Origin: Shewanella mangrovisoli
GTDB lineage: Bacteria; Pseudomonadota; Gammaproteobacteria; Enterobacterales; Shewanellaceae
DNA: 64,000 nt
Direction: 5' to 3'
Assembly: GCF_019457635.1 (NCBI RefSeq)
Contig: NZ_CP080412.1
Span: 2,542,001 to 2,606,000, forward strand
A program made the translations under genes and the position numbers. Each line of letters starts with the position of its first letter. Position 1 is the stretch's first letter. The notes beneath the pieces were generated by a model. The model made no database searches and had not been told where the DNA came from. It worked only from the letters and a program-made list of their open reading frames with translations. Below are positions 8,182 to 16,333 of this stretch, piece by piece.

Positions 8182-9231
8182 TTAATAAAACTGCCTCAAA
8201 TCCATACCTTCATATAACGAGGCGACAAATTCGCCATAACCATTAAAGGGCTGAGTATCGATGCGTTTTGCCGAAAACAAACCGCCCTCGCCGATGCGCC
8301 GCTCGCTCGCCTGTGACCAACGGGGATGATCCACCGCTGGGTTCACATTGGCATAAAAGCCATATTCATGGGGCGCAAGCTGGTTCCAACTGGTGGGCGG
8401 CTGCTTGTCCATCACCCGAATGCGGACGATGGATTTAATGCTCTTAAAACCGTATTTCCAAGGTACCACTAAGCGGATAGGCGCGCCGTTTTGCGGCGGC
8501 AAGGTTTTACCATAGAGTCCGACCGACATCAGCGTCAGCTCATTCATCGCCTCGGCAATGGTTAAGCCTTCCACATAGGGATAATGAATGCCACCGCCCA
8601 TTAGACGGCTCTTTTGCCCCGGCATTTGCTCAGGTTCGAAGGCGGTTTCAAAGGCAACATACTTGCCTTTACTGGTCACGCCGACTTTTTTCAATAAAGC
8701 GGCTAGCGGAAAGCCTACCCAAGGTATCACCATGGACCAAGCTTCGACGCAGCGCAGGCGGTAAATGCGTTCTTCCAGCGGAAACAGCTTAGTCAGATCT
8801 TGATAATCGAGGGTCATGGGGCGCTCCACTTCGCCTTCGATACGTAATTGCCAAGGGTCGACCTTAAACTGCTGGGCGTTATCAGACGGATCCTGTTTGC
8901 TGGTGCCAAACTCGTAAAAGTTATTGTGGGTGGTGACCTTATCGACGGGAGTCAGCACTTCGTCCTTACCAAAGCGGCCATTGGCCTCGAAGGTCAATGG
9001 AGTAGTGATAAAGCTGGTTTTGGGTTGTTCGCCAAACAGATCGAATAATCCCGCCTGCACATAACCCGGAACGCTAGCCCCAATCGCGCCAAGACCCATG
9101 GCTTTGACTATGTGACGGCGCGCCTTAAACACCGACTCGGGTGTCACTTGATTATCTTGGATATGCCAGCGCGCTTTTTTCAAAATACCCGGTGTAAAAC
9201 GTGATTGATTAGCCAATTGACACCTCTGCAA
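8182..9231 (-). CDS. msrP: MsrP, Tat-exported molybdopterin methionine sulfoxide reductase catalytic subunit
   Basis: A 349-residue molybdoenzyme of the sulfite-oxidase fold that repairs methionine sulfoxide in periplasmic proteins. A twin-arginine signal ([15 protein letters not shown], around residues 37-51) precedes the mature chain, so it is exported folded by Tat. The Mo-ligating cysteine is in [14 protein letters not shown] (about residue 161). The N-region before the RR pair is about 37 residues, which is normal in MsrP, so the start chosen is acceptable. It is the first gene of the msrPQ operon. A 260-bp gap upstream separates it from divergent rmuC and should hold both promoters. Confidence 0.94.
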   Translation of the reverse strand: MQRCQLANQSRFTPGILKKARWHIQDNQVTPESVFKARRHIVKAMGLGAIGASVPGYVQAGLFDLFGEQPKTSFITTPLTFEANGRFGKDEVLTPVDKVTTHNNFYEFGTSKQDPSDNAQQFKVDPWQLRIEGEVERPMTLDYQDLTKLFPLEERIYRLRCVEAWSMVIPWVGFPLAALLKKVGVTSKGKYVAFETAFEPEQMPGQKSRLMGGGIHYPYVEGLTIAEAMNELTLMSVGLYGKTLPPQNGAPIRLVVPWKYGFKSIKSIVRIRVMDKQPPTSWNQLAPHEYGFYANVNPAVDHPRWSQASERRIGEGGLFSAKRIDTQPFNGYGEFVASLYEGMDLRQFY

Positions 9232-9490
9232 AAATAAATGTTATGTACCGGCGCTGACTCACCCTCTGCGCTCGCCCAAAAAGCCTCAGGTACATTTACC
9301 TGTGTTGATAAGCTGTAGGGATATAGACACAGATAACAGCAAAAAAATTTCATCCCTCACAGTATCTCAACTTAAGCGACTAAGTCTTGCTCATTTGAGT
9401 CATCGTCTAAACAGATTGTTAATTAAAGCACTTGAAGCCTTTTTGGGGGCATGCGACCCTAGGCGCCACAGCTAAAGGAGTGCTAATAAG

Positions 9491-11056
9491 ATGCCATTTT
9501 CTCAATCTTTTTCCCTCGCCCAGATCATCGGTCTTCTCGCCGTGGCCTTTTTAGGACTGTTAATCGGTGCCCTACTCAATCAACGTCTCACCCGCTCACG
9601 CTGGCAACAGTTTAAAGACGAATTAGAGCAAGAAATGCGGCAAGTAAACGAAGACGCCGAGCTCTCCCTCGCCCAGCAGCAAGTTTTAGTCGACGACAAA
9701 GATAACCAACTGCGCCAATGCCAACAGCGCTTAGAGCAAAAGATAGAACAACTGGGTAAAGCCGAAGCCATGGCCGAGCGCCTGCCGAGTGTTGAGCAGC
9801 AACTTGCCGACAGCCATCGCCGCCAACTTGAGCTCCAACTGGCCTTATCCAAATCCAATGCGATGCAACAGACCATTCAGGCCAAGGCCGATGCCCAGCA
9901 ATCCGCCATGCAGGAGAAAATCGCCACCCTAGAAAGTGCCGAAGTGCGCCTACAAACTCAGTTTGAGAACCTTGCCAATCGTATTTTCGAAGAGCGCAGC
10001 GAAAGCTTTAAGCATCAAAACGCCAATCAGTTAGAAGGTGTGCTCGGGCCGTTGAAGCAACAGTTAGAAGGCTTTAGACAGCAAATTCGCGAATCTTACA
10101 ACCATGAACACTCGGAACGCAGCGCCCTTAAGCATCAATTAGAACACCTGCGCGAACTCAACTTAAAGATGAGTCAGGATGCCATTAACCTGACCAAAGC
10201 TCTAAAGGGCGATAACAAGCAGCAAGGTAACTGGGGCGAAGTGATTTTAGACCGCGTGCTGCAAGAAAGTGGCCTGCGTGAAGGTCACGAATACCACACC
10301 CAGCAAGATCTGAAAGACGACAGCGGCAAACGCTTTAAGCCAGATGTGATCGTGCATTTGCCTGAAAATAAAGACGTGGTTATCGATGCCAAGATGTCGC
10401 TCATCAGCTACGAGCGTTATTTTAATAGCGAAGATCCGCTGGTGCGTGAACAGGCCATCAATGAGCATGTTTTATCGATCCGCAATCATATTAAGGGATT
10501 AAGTCAAAAGGATTATCAGCGTTTACACGGGCTCAAAAGCTTAGATTATGTGCTGATGTTTATTCCGATTGAACCCGCGTTCTTACTAGCCCTAGAGCAT
10601 GATCCAAGTCTTGTTAACTTTGCCCTCGAGCAAAATATTATGCTGGTCAGTCCAACCAACCTCTTGGTTGCCCTGCGAACAATCAATAATATCTGGCGTT
10701 ACGAGTATCAAAACCAGCACGCCCAAACCATTGCCAAACAGGCGGGTCGGATCTACGACAAACTCTGTGGCTACCTCGACGATATGGAAAAACTCGGTCG
10801 CGCTCTCGATAACGCCGAAAAAACCTATCACAGTGCCATGAACAAATTGTCATCGGGCAAAGGCAATTTAGTGCGTCAAGCACATTTAATGCAGCAACTA
10901 GGTGTTGATACCAGCAAGCAACTCGATAAGATGTTACTTGAGAAGGCGCTTAACGAAGCCTTAGACGAGAGTGATGCGCAGGACAGCGGTGATAATCAAA
11001 CTCATCGCGATACGCTTTTGACCCATACTGAGGATGCCACCGCACTCGAACAATAA
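9491..11056 (+). CDS. rmuC: DNA recombination protein RmuC
   Basis: A 521-residue protein limiting inversions at short inverted repeats. An N-terminal membrane anchor (residues 8-27), a long Gln/Glu-rich coiled coil (about 30-235) and the C-terminal RmuC domain follow in order. The nuclease-like motif DVVIDAKMSL (about 297-306) fits the PD-(D/E)xK fold assigned to the family. The ribosome site AAAGGAG sits well before the ATG. slt follows by about 90 bp on the same strand; no terminator is visible between them. Confidence 0.94.
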   Translation: MPFSQSFSLAQIIGLLAVAFLGLLIGALLNQRLTRSRWQQFKDELEQEMRQVNEDAELSLAQQQVLVDDKDNQLRQCQQRLEQKIEQLGKAEAMAERLPSVEQQLADSHRRQLELQLALSKSNAMQQTIQAKADAQQSAMQEKIATLESAEVRLQTQFENLANRIFEERSESFKHQNANQLEGVLGPLKQQLEGFRQQIRESYNHEHSERSALKHQLEHLRELNLKMSQDAINLTKALKGDNKQQGNWGEVILDRVLQESGLREGHEYHTQQDLKDDSGKRFKPDVIVHLPENKDVVIDAKMSLISYERYFNSEDPLVREQAINEHVLSIRNHIKGLSQKDYQRLHGLKSLDYVLMFIPIEPAFLLALEHDPSLVNFALEQNIMLVSPTNLLVALRTINNIWRYEYQNQHAQTIAKQAGRIYDKLCGYLDDMEKLGRALDNAEKTYHSAMNKLSSGKGNLVRQAHLMQQLGVDTSKQLDKMLLEKALNEALDESDAQDSGDNQTHRDTLLTHTEDATALEQ

Positions 11057-11149
11057 CGATCAACACGCAGTTTAAAAGCCAATAACTCATAATCCTGAAT
11101 CGATAGGGAAAAGTCGATTGTAACCTTGATGCCCGGAGGCAAGTTCTGC

Positions 11150-13075
11150 ATGTGCAACCCATTGACAAAGATGGTGTTATCCAGCGCAATTATCATCGCA
11201 GGGGCATTTAATGCCTCTGCGGCTTTCGCGTTAACTTCTACCCAGAAGACCTTTCTCGAGGCTGAAAAAGCCTTAAAGAAACAAGACTATGCCACCTACA
11301 AGCCCCTGCGTGCTAAGTTAGGCGATTATCCGCTGGCGATTTATCTCGACCATGATATCGACATTGGCAAGCTTAATGATTTACGCGGCAACGACGCTAA
11401 GGCCATGATAGATAAGTATCAAACCACGCCTATGTATCAACGCCTGCGTTCAAAATATTTATTAAATGCCGGCGGCCAAAAGCGTTGGAACGACTTTTTG
11501 AACCTCGCTCAAGACGCGCCGACCGATGTCAGGCTGCAGTGTTATTTCTATGAGGCCAAACTCGCCAAGGGCGAAACCCAAACCGCCTACACGGCGGCGC
11601 AGTCACTTTGGGTCTATGGCGATTCCCGTCCCAAGGAATGCGATCCCCTCTTCAATGCTTGGACCAAGGCCGGTAAACGCACTCAGGATGTGATTTGGGC
11701 GCGGATGTTACTGAGTTTCGATGAGGGCCAAACCAGCCTGCTAAGTTACCTATCGCAAAAAATCACCGTGCACAGCGCCGAGGCAAAACGCTTAGTGGCG
11801 GTGTTTAAAGATCCCAATAGCCTGCGCCATACCGAAAAATTTAAGGATAAAAATCCTATCGTTGGCGATATCGTCGCCGCAGGCTTAAAACGCCTTGCCC
11901 GTAAGGATCTCGACCAAGCCATAAATTTGTATACTCGGTATCAAAAAGTGAAACGCTTTACTCCAGCACAGGACCAACAGCTGCAAAAGTATCTAGTACG
12001 CCGCGTGTTGATTGAGCAGGATGATAACTTCAGAGACTGGGCCGATAACCTGCTGCCCGAGATGAAAAGCGATGATATGTTCGAGCGCCGCTTACGCTGG
12101 GCGATCCGTGAACAAGACAGCACCCATATCGCGCGCTACTTAGATTTATTATCGCCAGAAAGCGCAGCCAAAGAGCGCTGGCAGTATTGGTTGTATCGCA
12201 CTAACGCGAAACACGCTCCCGAAAGCGCCACTAAGGCGTTAGCGGCGGTCAGTAATGAGCGCAATTTTTACGGTTTTGCCGCATCGCAGTTATTGAATAA
12301 GCCCGTCTCCTTAAATCAAAGTCCTGAGCCTGTGGTGGATGGAACCAGTCAAAAACTCGAAGACGATTTAGGCTTTGTGCGCGTATTGGAGTTGATGGCG
12401 CTGGATCGTTACTTCGATGCCCGCTATGAATGGGTCGCCCTGCTAAAACGCAGCAATAATGAGATGCGCGCCCGCTATGGCCGTTATGCCCACGATCAAG
12501 GCTGGTATGACTTTGGCGTAGAGGCCAGTATTCAAGGCAAACTCTGGGATGATATTCCCCTGCGCTTCCCGATGGCGCATCAGTCAGACTTCGAACACGC
12601 CAGTAAAAAACACAAGGTCAATATTGATGAAATCCGCGCCATTAGCCGCCGCGAAAGTGCGTTTTTCCTCTATGCGACCTCGGGTGTCGGTGCCCGTGGT
12701 TTAATGCAGATTATGCCCGCGACCGCCAAGGCAACAGCCAAGAAACACGGGGCTAAGTACAACGATCCAAAGGATCTGTACAGCGCCGAGCTGAACTTAA
12801 ACTTAGGCAGTGCCTATTACGCACAATTGTTGAAGGATTTCAATCAAAACCGCGTGTTAGCAACCGCCGCCTATAACGCTGGCCCCTCGAGGGTTCGCCG
12901 CTGGTTAGCGGAGTCGAATGGAAAGCTCGATGCCATGAGTTTTATCGAGTCCATTCCCTTCACCGAAACCCGTGAATATGTGCAAGCCGTGTTAAGTTAT
13001 CGGTTAATTTACGAGGCGCAAAAACAAAAGCCACAGCCTTTGTTTAACGAGGCTGAGCTCAAGTTCCATTACTAA
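11150..13075 (+). CDS. slt: Soluble lytic murein transglycosylase Slt
   Basis: A 641-residue periplasmic exo-lytic transglycosylase that cleaves the MurNAc-GlcNAc bond to form 1,6-anhydro ends. I place the start at the ATG at 11150, because GGAGG lies 10 bases upstream and the product begins with a clean signal peptide (MCNPLTKMVLSSAII, cleavage near AAFALT). Starts at 11126/11129 would add eight residues. The long alpha-superhelical U and L domains fill about residues 30-480. The GEWL-type catalytic domain follows, with the catalytic Glu in SRRESAF, then GLMQIMPATA and AYNAGPSRVRRW. Length matches E. coli Slt70. Confidence 0.94.
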   Translation: MCNPLTKMVLSSAIIIAGAFNASAAFALTSTQKTFLEAEKALKKQDYATYKPLRAKLGDYPLAIYLDHDIDIGKLNDLRGNDAKAMIDKYQTTPMYQRLRSKYLLNAGGQKRWNDFLNLAQDAPTDVRLQCYFYEAKLAKGETQTAYTAAQSLWVYGDSRPKECDPLFNAWTKAGKRTQDVIWARMLLSFDEGQTSLLSYLSQKITVHSAEAKRLVAVFKDPNSLRHTEKFKDKNPIVGDIVAAGLKRLARKDLDQAINLYTRYQKVKRFTPAQDQQLQKYLVRRVLIEQDDNFRDWADNLLPEMKSDDMFERRLRWAIREQDSTHIARYLDLLSPESAAKERWQYWLYRTNAKHAPESATKALAAVSNERNFYGFAASQLLNKPVSLNQSPEPVVDGTSQKLEDDLGFVRVLELMALDRYFDARYEWVALLKRSNNEMRARYGRYAHDQGWYDFGVEASIQGKLWDDIPLRFPMAHQSDFEHASKKHKVNIDEIRAISRRESAFFLYATSGVGARGLMQIMPATAKATAKKHGAKYNDPKDLYSAELNLNLGSAYYAQLLKDFNQNRVLATAAYNAGPSRVRRWLAESNGKLDAMSFIESIPFTETREYVQAVLSYRLIYEAQKQKPQPLFNEAELKFHY

Positions 13076-13110
13076 GCCGCGTTGCGGAAATGGGATAGTA
13101 ATCAACAGTA

Positions 13111-13143
13111 ATCAAGGTGCCATTGGCCACCTTGATCATTTTT
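13111..13143 (+). terminator. Rho-independent terminator of slt
   Basis: ATCAAGGTG / CACCTTGAT pairs around a small loop and is followed by CATTTTT, about 35 bp past the slt stop. Confidence 0.75.
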
Positions 13144-13288
13144 GGCAACATCAAGATGCCGTTTTATCCCAAGGTTTAACCGTATGAGTGTTTAATCGGC
13201 AAACGCGCTCAAGCCAGGTAAACTTGTTTGCACTCTTGGCCACTAAATGCGAATAATTAGCGATTAGTCATTTAACACGCCAGTCTCG

Positions 13289-13990
13289 ATGCTCAATCTC
13301 AGCGGTTTATCCTTAAGTTGCGAATATCAGCCCTTCGTCTGTCCCCATACTCAACGCATTCATGGCTATGAAGCACTCGCCCGTTTTTACCTCGAGCAGG
13401 GTCAAGCCATCGCGCCGAATCTAATCTTTGAGCAATTACACGAAGCCAGCGAACAACTGGCGGCGGTCGAGTTTCAGGCAAAAGCCTTTCAGCTCAAACA
13501 CGCCCCACAGAACCAGCGTTTATTTGTGAATGTGGACCCCCACGCGGTGGATGGCGCGCATACCCAAAAGTTACTCGACCTACTATCGCAGCATCCGCAA
13601 TTGACGGTGGAAATCATTGAAAACACCTGCGTGAGTGATGCCGAGCTCGCGAATCGCTTGTTCCATCAATTTAAAGCGGCCAATATTCAAGTGGCGCTCG
13701 ATGATATCGGCGCCCCCCACTCCATGCTCTCCATCGATTTAATGATGAATGTGGATTACCTCAAATTTGACCGCTACTGGCTTAAATTAATCGACGCGCC
13801 CCATGGCATCGCCCTGCTCGGCGCCCTGATTGAATTTGGCAAACGTACTGGCAAACAATGCATCCTTGAAGGCATAGAAACCCAAGCCCAGCTCCAGCAG
13901 GCCCGTGAACTTAATATCGATCTAGTACAGGGATTCCTATTCAAACCTTGGTTTATCCGCCCCGAGCAAAGCGAAAGGTTAATTTGTTAG
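13289..13990 (+). CDS. Stand-alone EAL-domain protein, probable c-di-GMP phosphodiesterase
   Basis: A 233-residue protein consisting of little more than one EAL domain. Metal and substrate residues appear complete: YEALARF (the EAL Glu), FVNVDPH (Asn), EIIENTC (Glu), ALDDIG (tandem Asp), YLKFDRYW (Lys), LEGIET (Glu) and VQGFLF (Gln). It should therefore hydrolyse c-di-GMP to pGpG, although DDIGAP differs from the usual DDFG. No sensor or membrane segment is visible, so control would come from partners or expression. The next stretch downstream is the accessory island. Confidence 0.85.
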   Translation: MLNLSGLSLSCEYQPFVCPHTQRIHGYEALARFYLEQGQAIAPNLIFEQLHEASEQLAAVEFQAKAFQLKHAPQNQRLFVNVDPHAVDGAHTQKLLDLLSQHPQLTVEIIENTCVSDAELANRLFHQFKAANIQVALDDIGAPHSMLSIDLMMNVDYLKFDRYWLKLIDAPHGIALLGALIEFGKRTGKQCILEGIETQAQLQQARELNIDLVQGFLFKPWFIRPEQSERLIC

Positions 13991-14092
13991 GGATAATAAG
14001 GTTTTATTCAAAATGGCAGAGTGAATGTAGATTCGCTGCCATTGATAAGTTAAGGGTTATTAGAATCGAATAATCACATAGTGCAGATATTG

Positions 14093-14263
14093 ATTGTCAT
14101 CGTTTCCCCTGTGACTCGCCGCCTATTTATTTCTCAAGAAGCATCCCTACAGGCTCGACGGCGGTATCCATACCGCCAACAGTCACAGTTGCAACAATGC
14201 CAACCTTAACGACCATTGAACTGTTCATCTGGCTAAAAGCTTGTTGCCCCAAAACGAGATAAG
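14093..14263. repeat. Tandem REP-like repeat, copy A
   Basis: The first of two direct copies (with 14288-14443) sharing CCCTAnAGGCTCGACGGCG, a hairpin, GTTGCAACA and TCTGGCTAAAAGCTT. The internal hairpin is GGCGGTAT-CC-ATACCGCC (14160-14177). Copy A has an extra 15 bp or so near 14125. It lies in the 814-bp non-coding stretch between the EAL gene and the gene cassettes. Confidence 0.85.
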
Positions 14264-14287
14264 TTTGTCGTCAGGTGTGCAGGATGA

Positions 14288-14443
14288 ATTGTCATTGTTT
14301 CCCCAGTGACACGCCGTGAATATGTCCCTATAGGCTCGACGGCGACATCCATGTCGCCAACGGTCACTGTTGCAACAGTGACAATTTTGACGACCATTGA
14401 ACTGTTCATCTGGCTAAAAGCTTTATGCCCCAAAGTGAGCTAA
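14288..14443. repeat. Tandem REP-like repeat, copy B
   Basis: The second copy of the element at 14093-14263. Its hairpin is GGCGACAT-CC-ATGTCGCC (14341-14358), so two base pairs differ from copy A in a compensatory way. A perfect 20-bp palindrome (GTCACTGTTGCAACAGTGAC, 14363-14382) follows; it is imperfect in copy A. No open frame of convincing quality overlaps it. Confidence 0.85.
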
Positions 14444-14671
14444 CAAGTTGTCTGTGGTGCGGTCGAAAGCAGGCTTTCTAGCCTAAAAATTTTCATCCTT
14501 AATAACTCAACTATTGCAATTCATACCGATGACTAAAGGCTGGATAGGCACACAGTCATATTTGAAAAATGATGATTTTTATCCTAACTTTGCGCGCGTT
14601 TTCGCATTTGAATACAAATAAATATTTTTAAAATCATGTATATATAAACAGCATCGATTAGATAATAGGTT

Positions 14672-14698
14672 TGGAAAACGCGTACGCGCGTTTTTCCA
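14672..14698. terminator. Strong GC hairpin upstream of the cassette array
   Basis: TGGAAAACGCG and CGCGTTTTTCCA pair around a 4-base loop (TACG). With the T-run after the stem it resembles a terminator, but no gene reads into it within 600 bp, so another role (insertion-site structure) is possible. Confidence 0.5.
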
Positions 14699-14753
14699 GA
14701 TGGTGTATTTGGCAGAAAGCTGATAAGTTCTTTGCATACAGATAGTTAACTGT

Positions 14754-14787
14754 GCGCGTTTTTACTGGTCCAACGAGATAAACGCGC
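14754..14787. other. Hairpin at the left flank of the cassette array (possible attI remnant)
   Basis: GCGCGTTT (14754-14761) and AAACGCGC (14780-14787) form an 8-bp stem about 18 bp before the recombination point at 14805/14806. No RYYYAAC box is present at attC distance upstream, so this is not another attC. An attI site or a plain chromosomal secondary site is the alternative; the sequence alone does not decide. Confidence 0.35.
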
Positions 14788-14805
14788 ATGCGCACGAATA
14801 AAATG

Positions 14806-15517
14806 TTAGGCATCAGGAGGAAAAATGAGTAAATCGATAGATTGGTTCTGCAAGATAGTAAGGGTTGCCGGTGTTAACTTCCCAGGCGCAGCATCGCTTG
14901 TTCAGTTCCAAGCTGAACTTGATAGTATGGCGATGTCTAAGCGAATTGAAAAACTCGAAGATCCAATTAGCTATCTTCATGAAGATATCCAAGAGGTATC
15001 AAAGTTAATTTATGCTCAATTAGTTACGTGTGACTCTGTAAATCTCGATTTTGACGATGATTTTTATGTAAAGTATTCGCGCCCACTTGCCGCATTAACT
15101 AAATCAGGTTACATATCTCAAAATAACGTACTAGGGTCGAGGATTCCTTTGGGTATAAATCTAATTGATCCGTCATTTATTCTCTATATGTGTGCCATCG
15201 CCGGCGATAACAAAACTATGGAACGCTTGGTCAAAACTGTAGACGAATGCCCGGTTGGTCAATGGCTTAATGGCAAAGTTCTAAAAGAAGAACTGGTTAT
15301 TCCTCTTTATGTAATACGCGCGGTTTTTGAAGTTTATGAAGCTAAGGGCTATGGTCTGTTATCGCGTGAAATTGGTTCGTGTAACTACATGGGAAATGCC
15401 TAACAAACTGTTCAAGAGGGATTCTCAACGCATGGCATTTTCACTATGCGTTGGTTTTAGTGTTTAAGGTGGTATACGGCGGCATGGGTATTGCGTTGCT
15501 CACCCCTTAACAGGGCG
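14806..15517 (+). mobile_element. Integron gene cassette 1
   Basis: A 712-bp cassette from the TT of GTTAGGC (14805-14811) to the G of GTTAGGT (15517). Its leading TTAGGC is the exact complement of the R'' box GCCTAAC (15398-15404) of its own attC, as expected of a unit that was once a circle. It carries one gene with its own ribosome site in the standard orientation, the stop codon lying inside R''. Confidence 0.88.
14825..15403 (+). CDS. Cassette-encoded protein of unknown function
   Basis: A 192-residue protein I do not recognise. AGGAGG lies 4 bases before the ATG and only 14 bp separate the recombination point from the ribosome site, the usual compact cassette layout. No signal peptide or clear membrane segment is seen. 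The middle part (FDDDFYVKYSRPLAALTKSGYI, split around residue 90, then GINLIDPSFILYMC near 120) looks like a helical or winged-helix domain, and the N-terminus (VRVAGVNFPGAASLVQF) like a small targeting helix. AT content is higher and codon use differs from the flanking core genes, which fits acquisition by transfer. A role in defence would be only a guess from the cassette setting. Confidence 0.75.
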   Translation: MSKSIDWFCKIVRVAGVNFPGAASLVQFQAELDSMAMSKRIEKLEDPISYLHEDIQEVSKLIYAQLVTCDSVNLDFDDDFYVKYSRPLAALTKSGYISQNNVLGSRIPLGINLIDPSFILYMCAIAGDNKTMERLVKTVDECPVGQWLNGKVLKEELVIPLYVIRAVFEVYEAKGYGLLSREIGSCNYMGNA

Positions 15518-15523
15518 TTAGGT
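15398..15523 (+). repeat. attC site 1 (Vibrio VCR-type, 126 bp)
   Basis: It starts with R'' GCCTAAC and ends with R' GTTAGGT. Internal sequence such as AACTGTTCAAGAGGGATT, CAACGCATGGC and CACCCCTTAACAGGGCGTTA closely resembles the long V. cholerae repeats as I remember them. Length and imperfect dyad also fit. The ORF stop TAA (15401-15403) is inside R''. Confidence 0.9.
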
Positions 15524-15944
15524 GTTACTAAGGAATTGAACCAACTATGGTTAGCGTCGCAGAAAATTACAAAAATAAAGTCAGGAACCAAGTTGGTAAT
15601 ATTGCGGTTGTCGTTGCGCTTAATCTCGGATTCGCTTCCTTTAACGCATCAATACTAATAGACGTAGCGATAATGACTTTTCTTGGCGTACTTATTTATG
15701 TGTACAACTCGAGAGTTGCATCTTTCGGCATTGTAGTATTTGGTTGTATTGCCATCTACTTACATTTACCGCATTTTACTGAAGCAAGTGGTTGGAGGTT
15801 AGTTTCGCTTGCATGGCTAGTTATTTCTGGTGTGATTTCACTCTATTATTCAGTTATTTTCCATGCTAAAAACACCTAACAAGCGCCATCAAAATGCCGT
15901 TGCGCGGCTCGACTCACAACACGTTGCTCGCGTTTGTGGCGGCG
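15518..15944 (+). mobile_element. Integron gene cassette 2
   Basis: A 427-bp cassette from TTAGGT (15518) to the G at 15944. Its leading TTAGGT is the exact complement of its own R'' box ACCTAAC (15874-15880). It carries a single small membrane-protein gene in standard orientation. Confidence 0.85.
15547..15879 (+). CDS. Cassette-encoded small membrane protein
   Basis: A 110-residue hydrophobic protein, unrecognised. About three to four membrane helices are visible (roughly residues 16-40, 40-56, 58-76 and 83-104) with a short positive N-terminus (ENYKNKVRNQ). AAGGAAT precedes the ATG but with a long gap of about 11 bases, so initiation may be weak. The stop codon TAA overlaps the R'' box of attC 2. 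Small membrane proteins of unknown role are common in integron cassettes; no function is claimed. Confidence 0.7.
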   Translation: MVSVAENYKNKVRNQVGNIAVVVALNLGFASFNASILIDVAIMTFLGVLIYVYNSRVASFGIVVFGCIAIYLHLPHFTEASGWRLVSLAWLVISGVISLYYSVIFHAKNT

Positions 15945-15950
15945 TTACCC
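15874..15950 (+). repeat. attC site 2 (short, 77 bp) with atypical right end
   Basis: R'' ACCTAAC is intact. The arms AAGCGCC and GGCGGCG can pair. The right box reads GTTACCC, not GTTRRRY. Since the bases after the G come from whatever follows the last cassette, TTACCC should be the chromosomal flank. The empty site can be reconstructed as AAAATG joined to TTACCC. Confidence 0.75.
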
Positions 15951-16060
15951 ATAGAATTTTTTATCCGAAACTCAATAATTAGAGTTGGGAATCTAACATG
16001 CTTTTGTCCCAAAACGTGTTGTTTATTTCTTTAAAATTTACAGGCGACACCGATGCTAAA

Positions 16061-16171
16061 TAGGTGAGCTGTGGCGATTAGCGAGACGACCGTCCGCCTC
16101 ACGGACGGGGTGGTCGAGCATCCACGGATGGACTTGCTGCGCGTCGTTGAGCGAATGCCATGGCTCACCTA
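16061..16171. repeat. Fold-back (REP/MITE-like) intergenic element
   Basis: Outer arms TAGGTGAGC (16061) and GCTCACCTA (ending 16171) pair perfectly and extend imperfectly. Inside are two hairpins: CCGTCCG-CCTCA-CGGACGG (16090-16108) and CATCC-AC-GGATG (16119-16130). It lies between the cassettes and the MoxR gene; the long frame across it on the reverse strand is a shadow. Confidence 0.75.
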
Positions 16172-16333
16172 TATACCTAAGCTTCAAGCTCAAAGCAGTA
16201 AGATCCTGCATGAGATTACTTAGCAACGACTCACTAAGCCAATTGATTTCACAGTAAAAGCGACTAGCTAAGCGCGACATATTCCGCCATAGTGGTAGAG
16301 CGAATGACCTTATCCATGCACAAGGAGTTTCCC

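Noticed and set aside
14233..14433. 66-codon reverse frame in the tandem repeat region, and possible integrase remnant
   Set aside because: Frame is made of the repeat hairpins; no tyrosine-recombinase motif (R, H-x-x-R, Y) can be read in any frame of the flanks.
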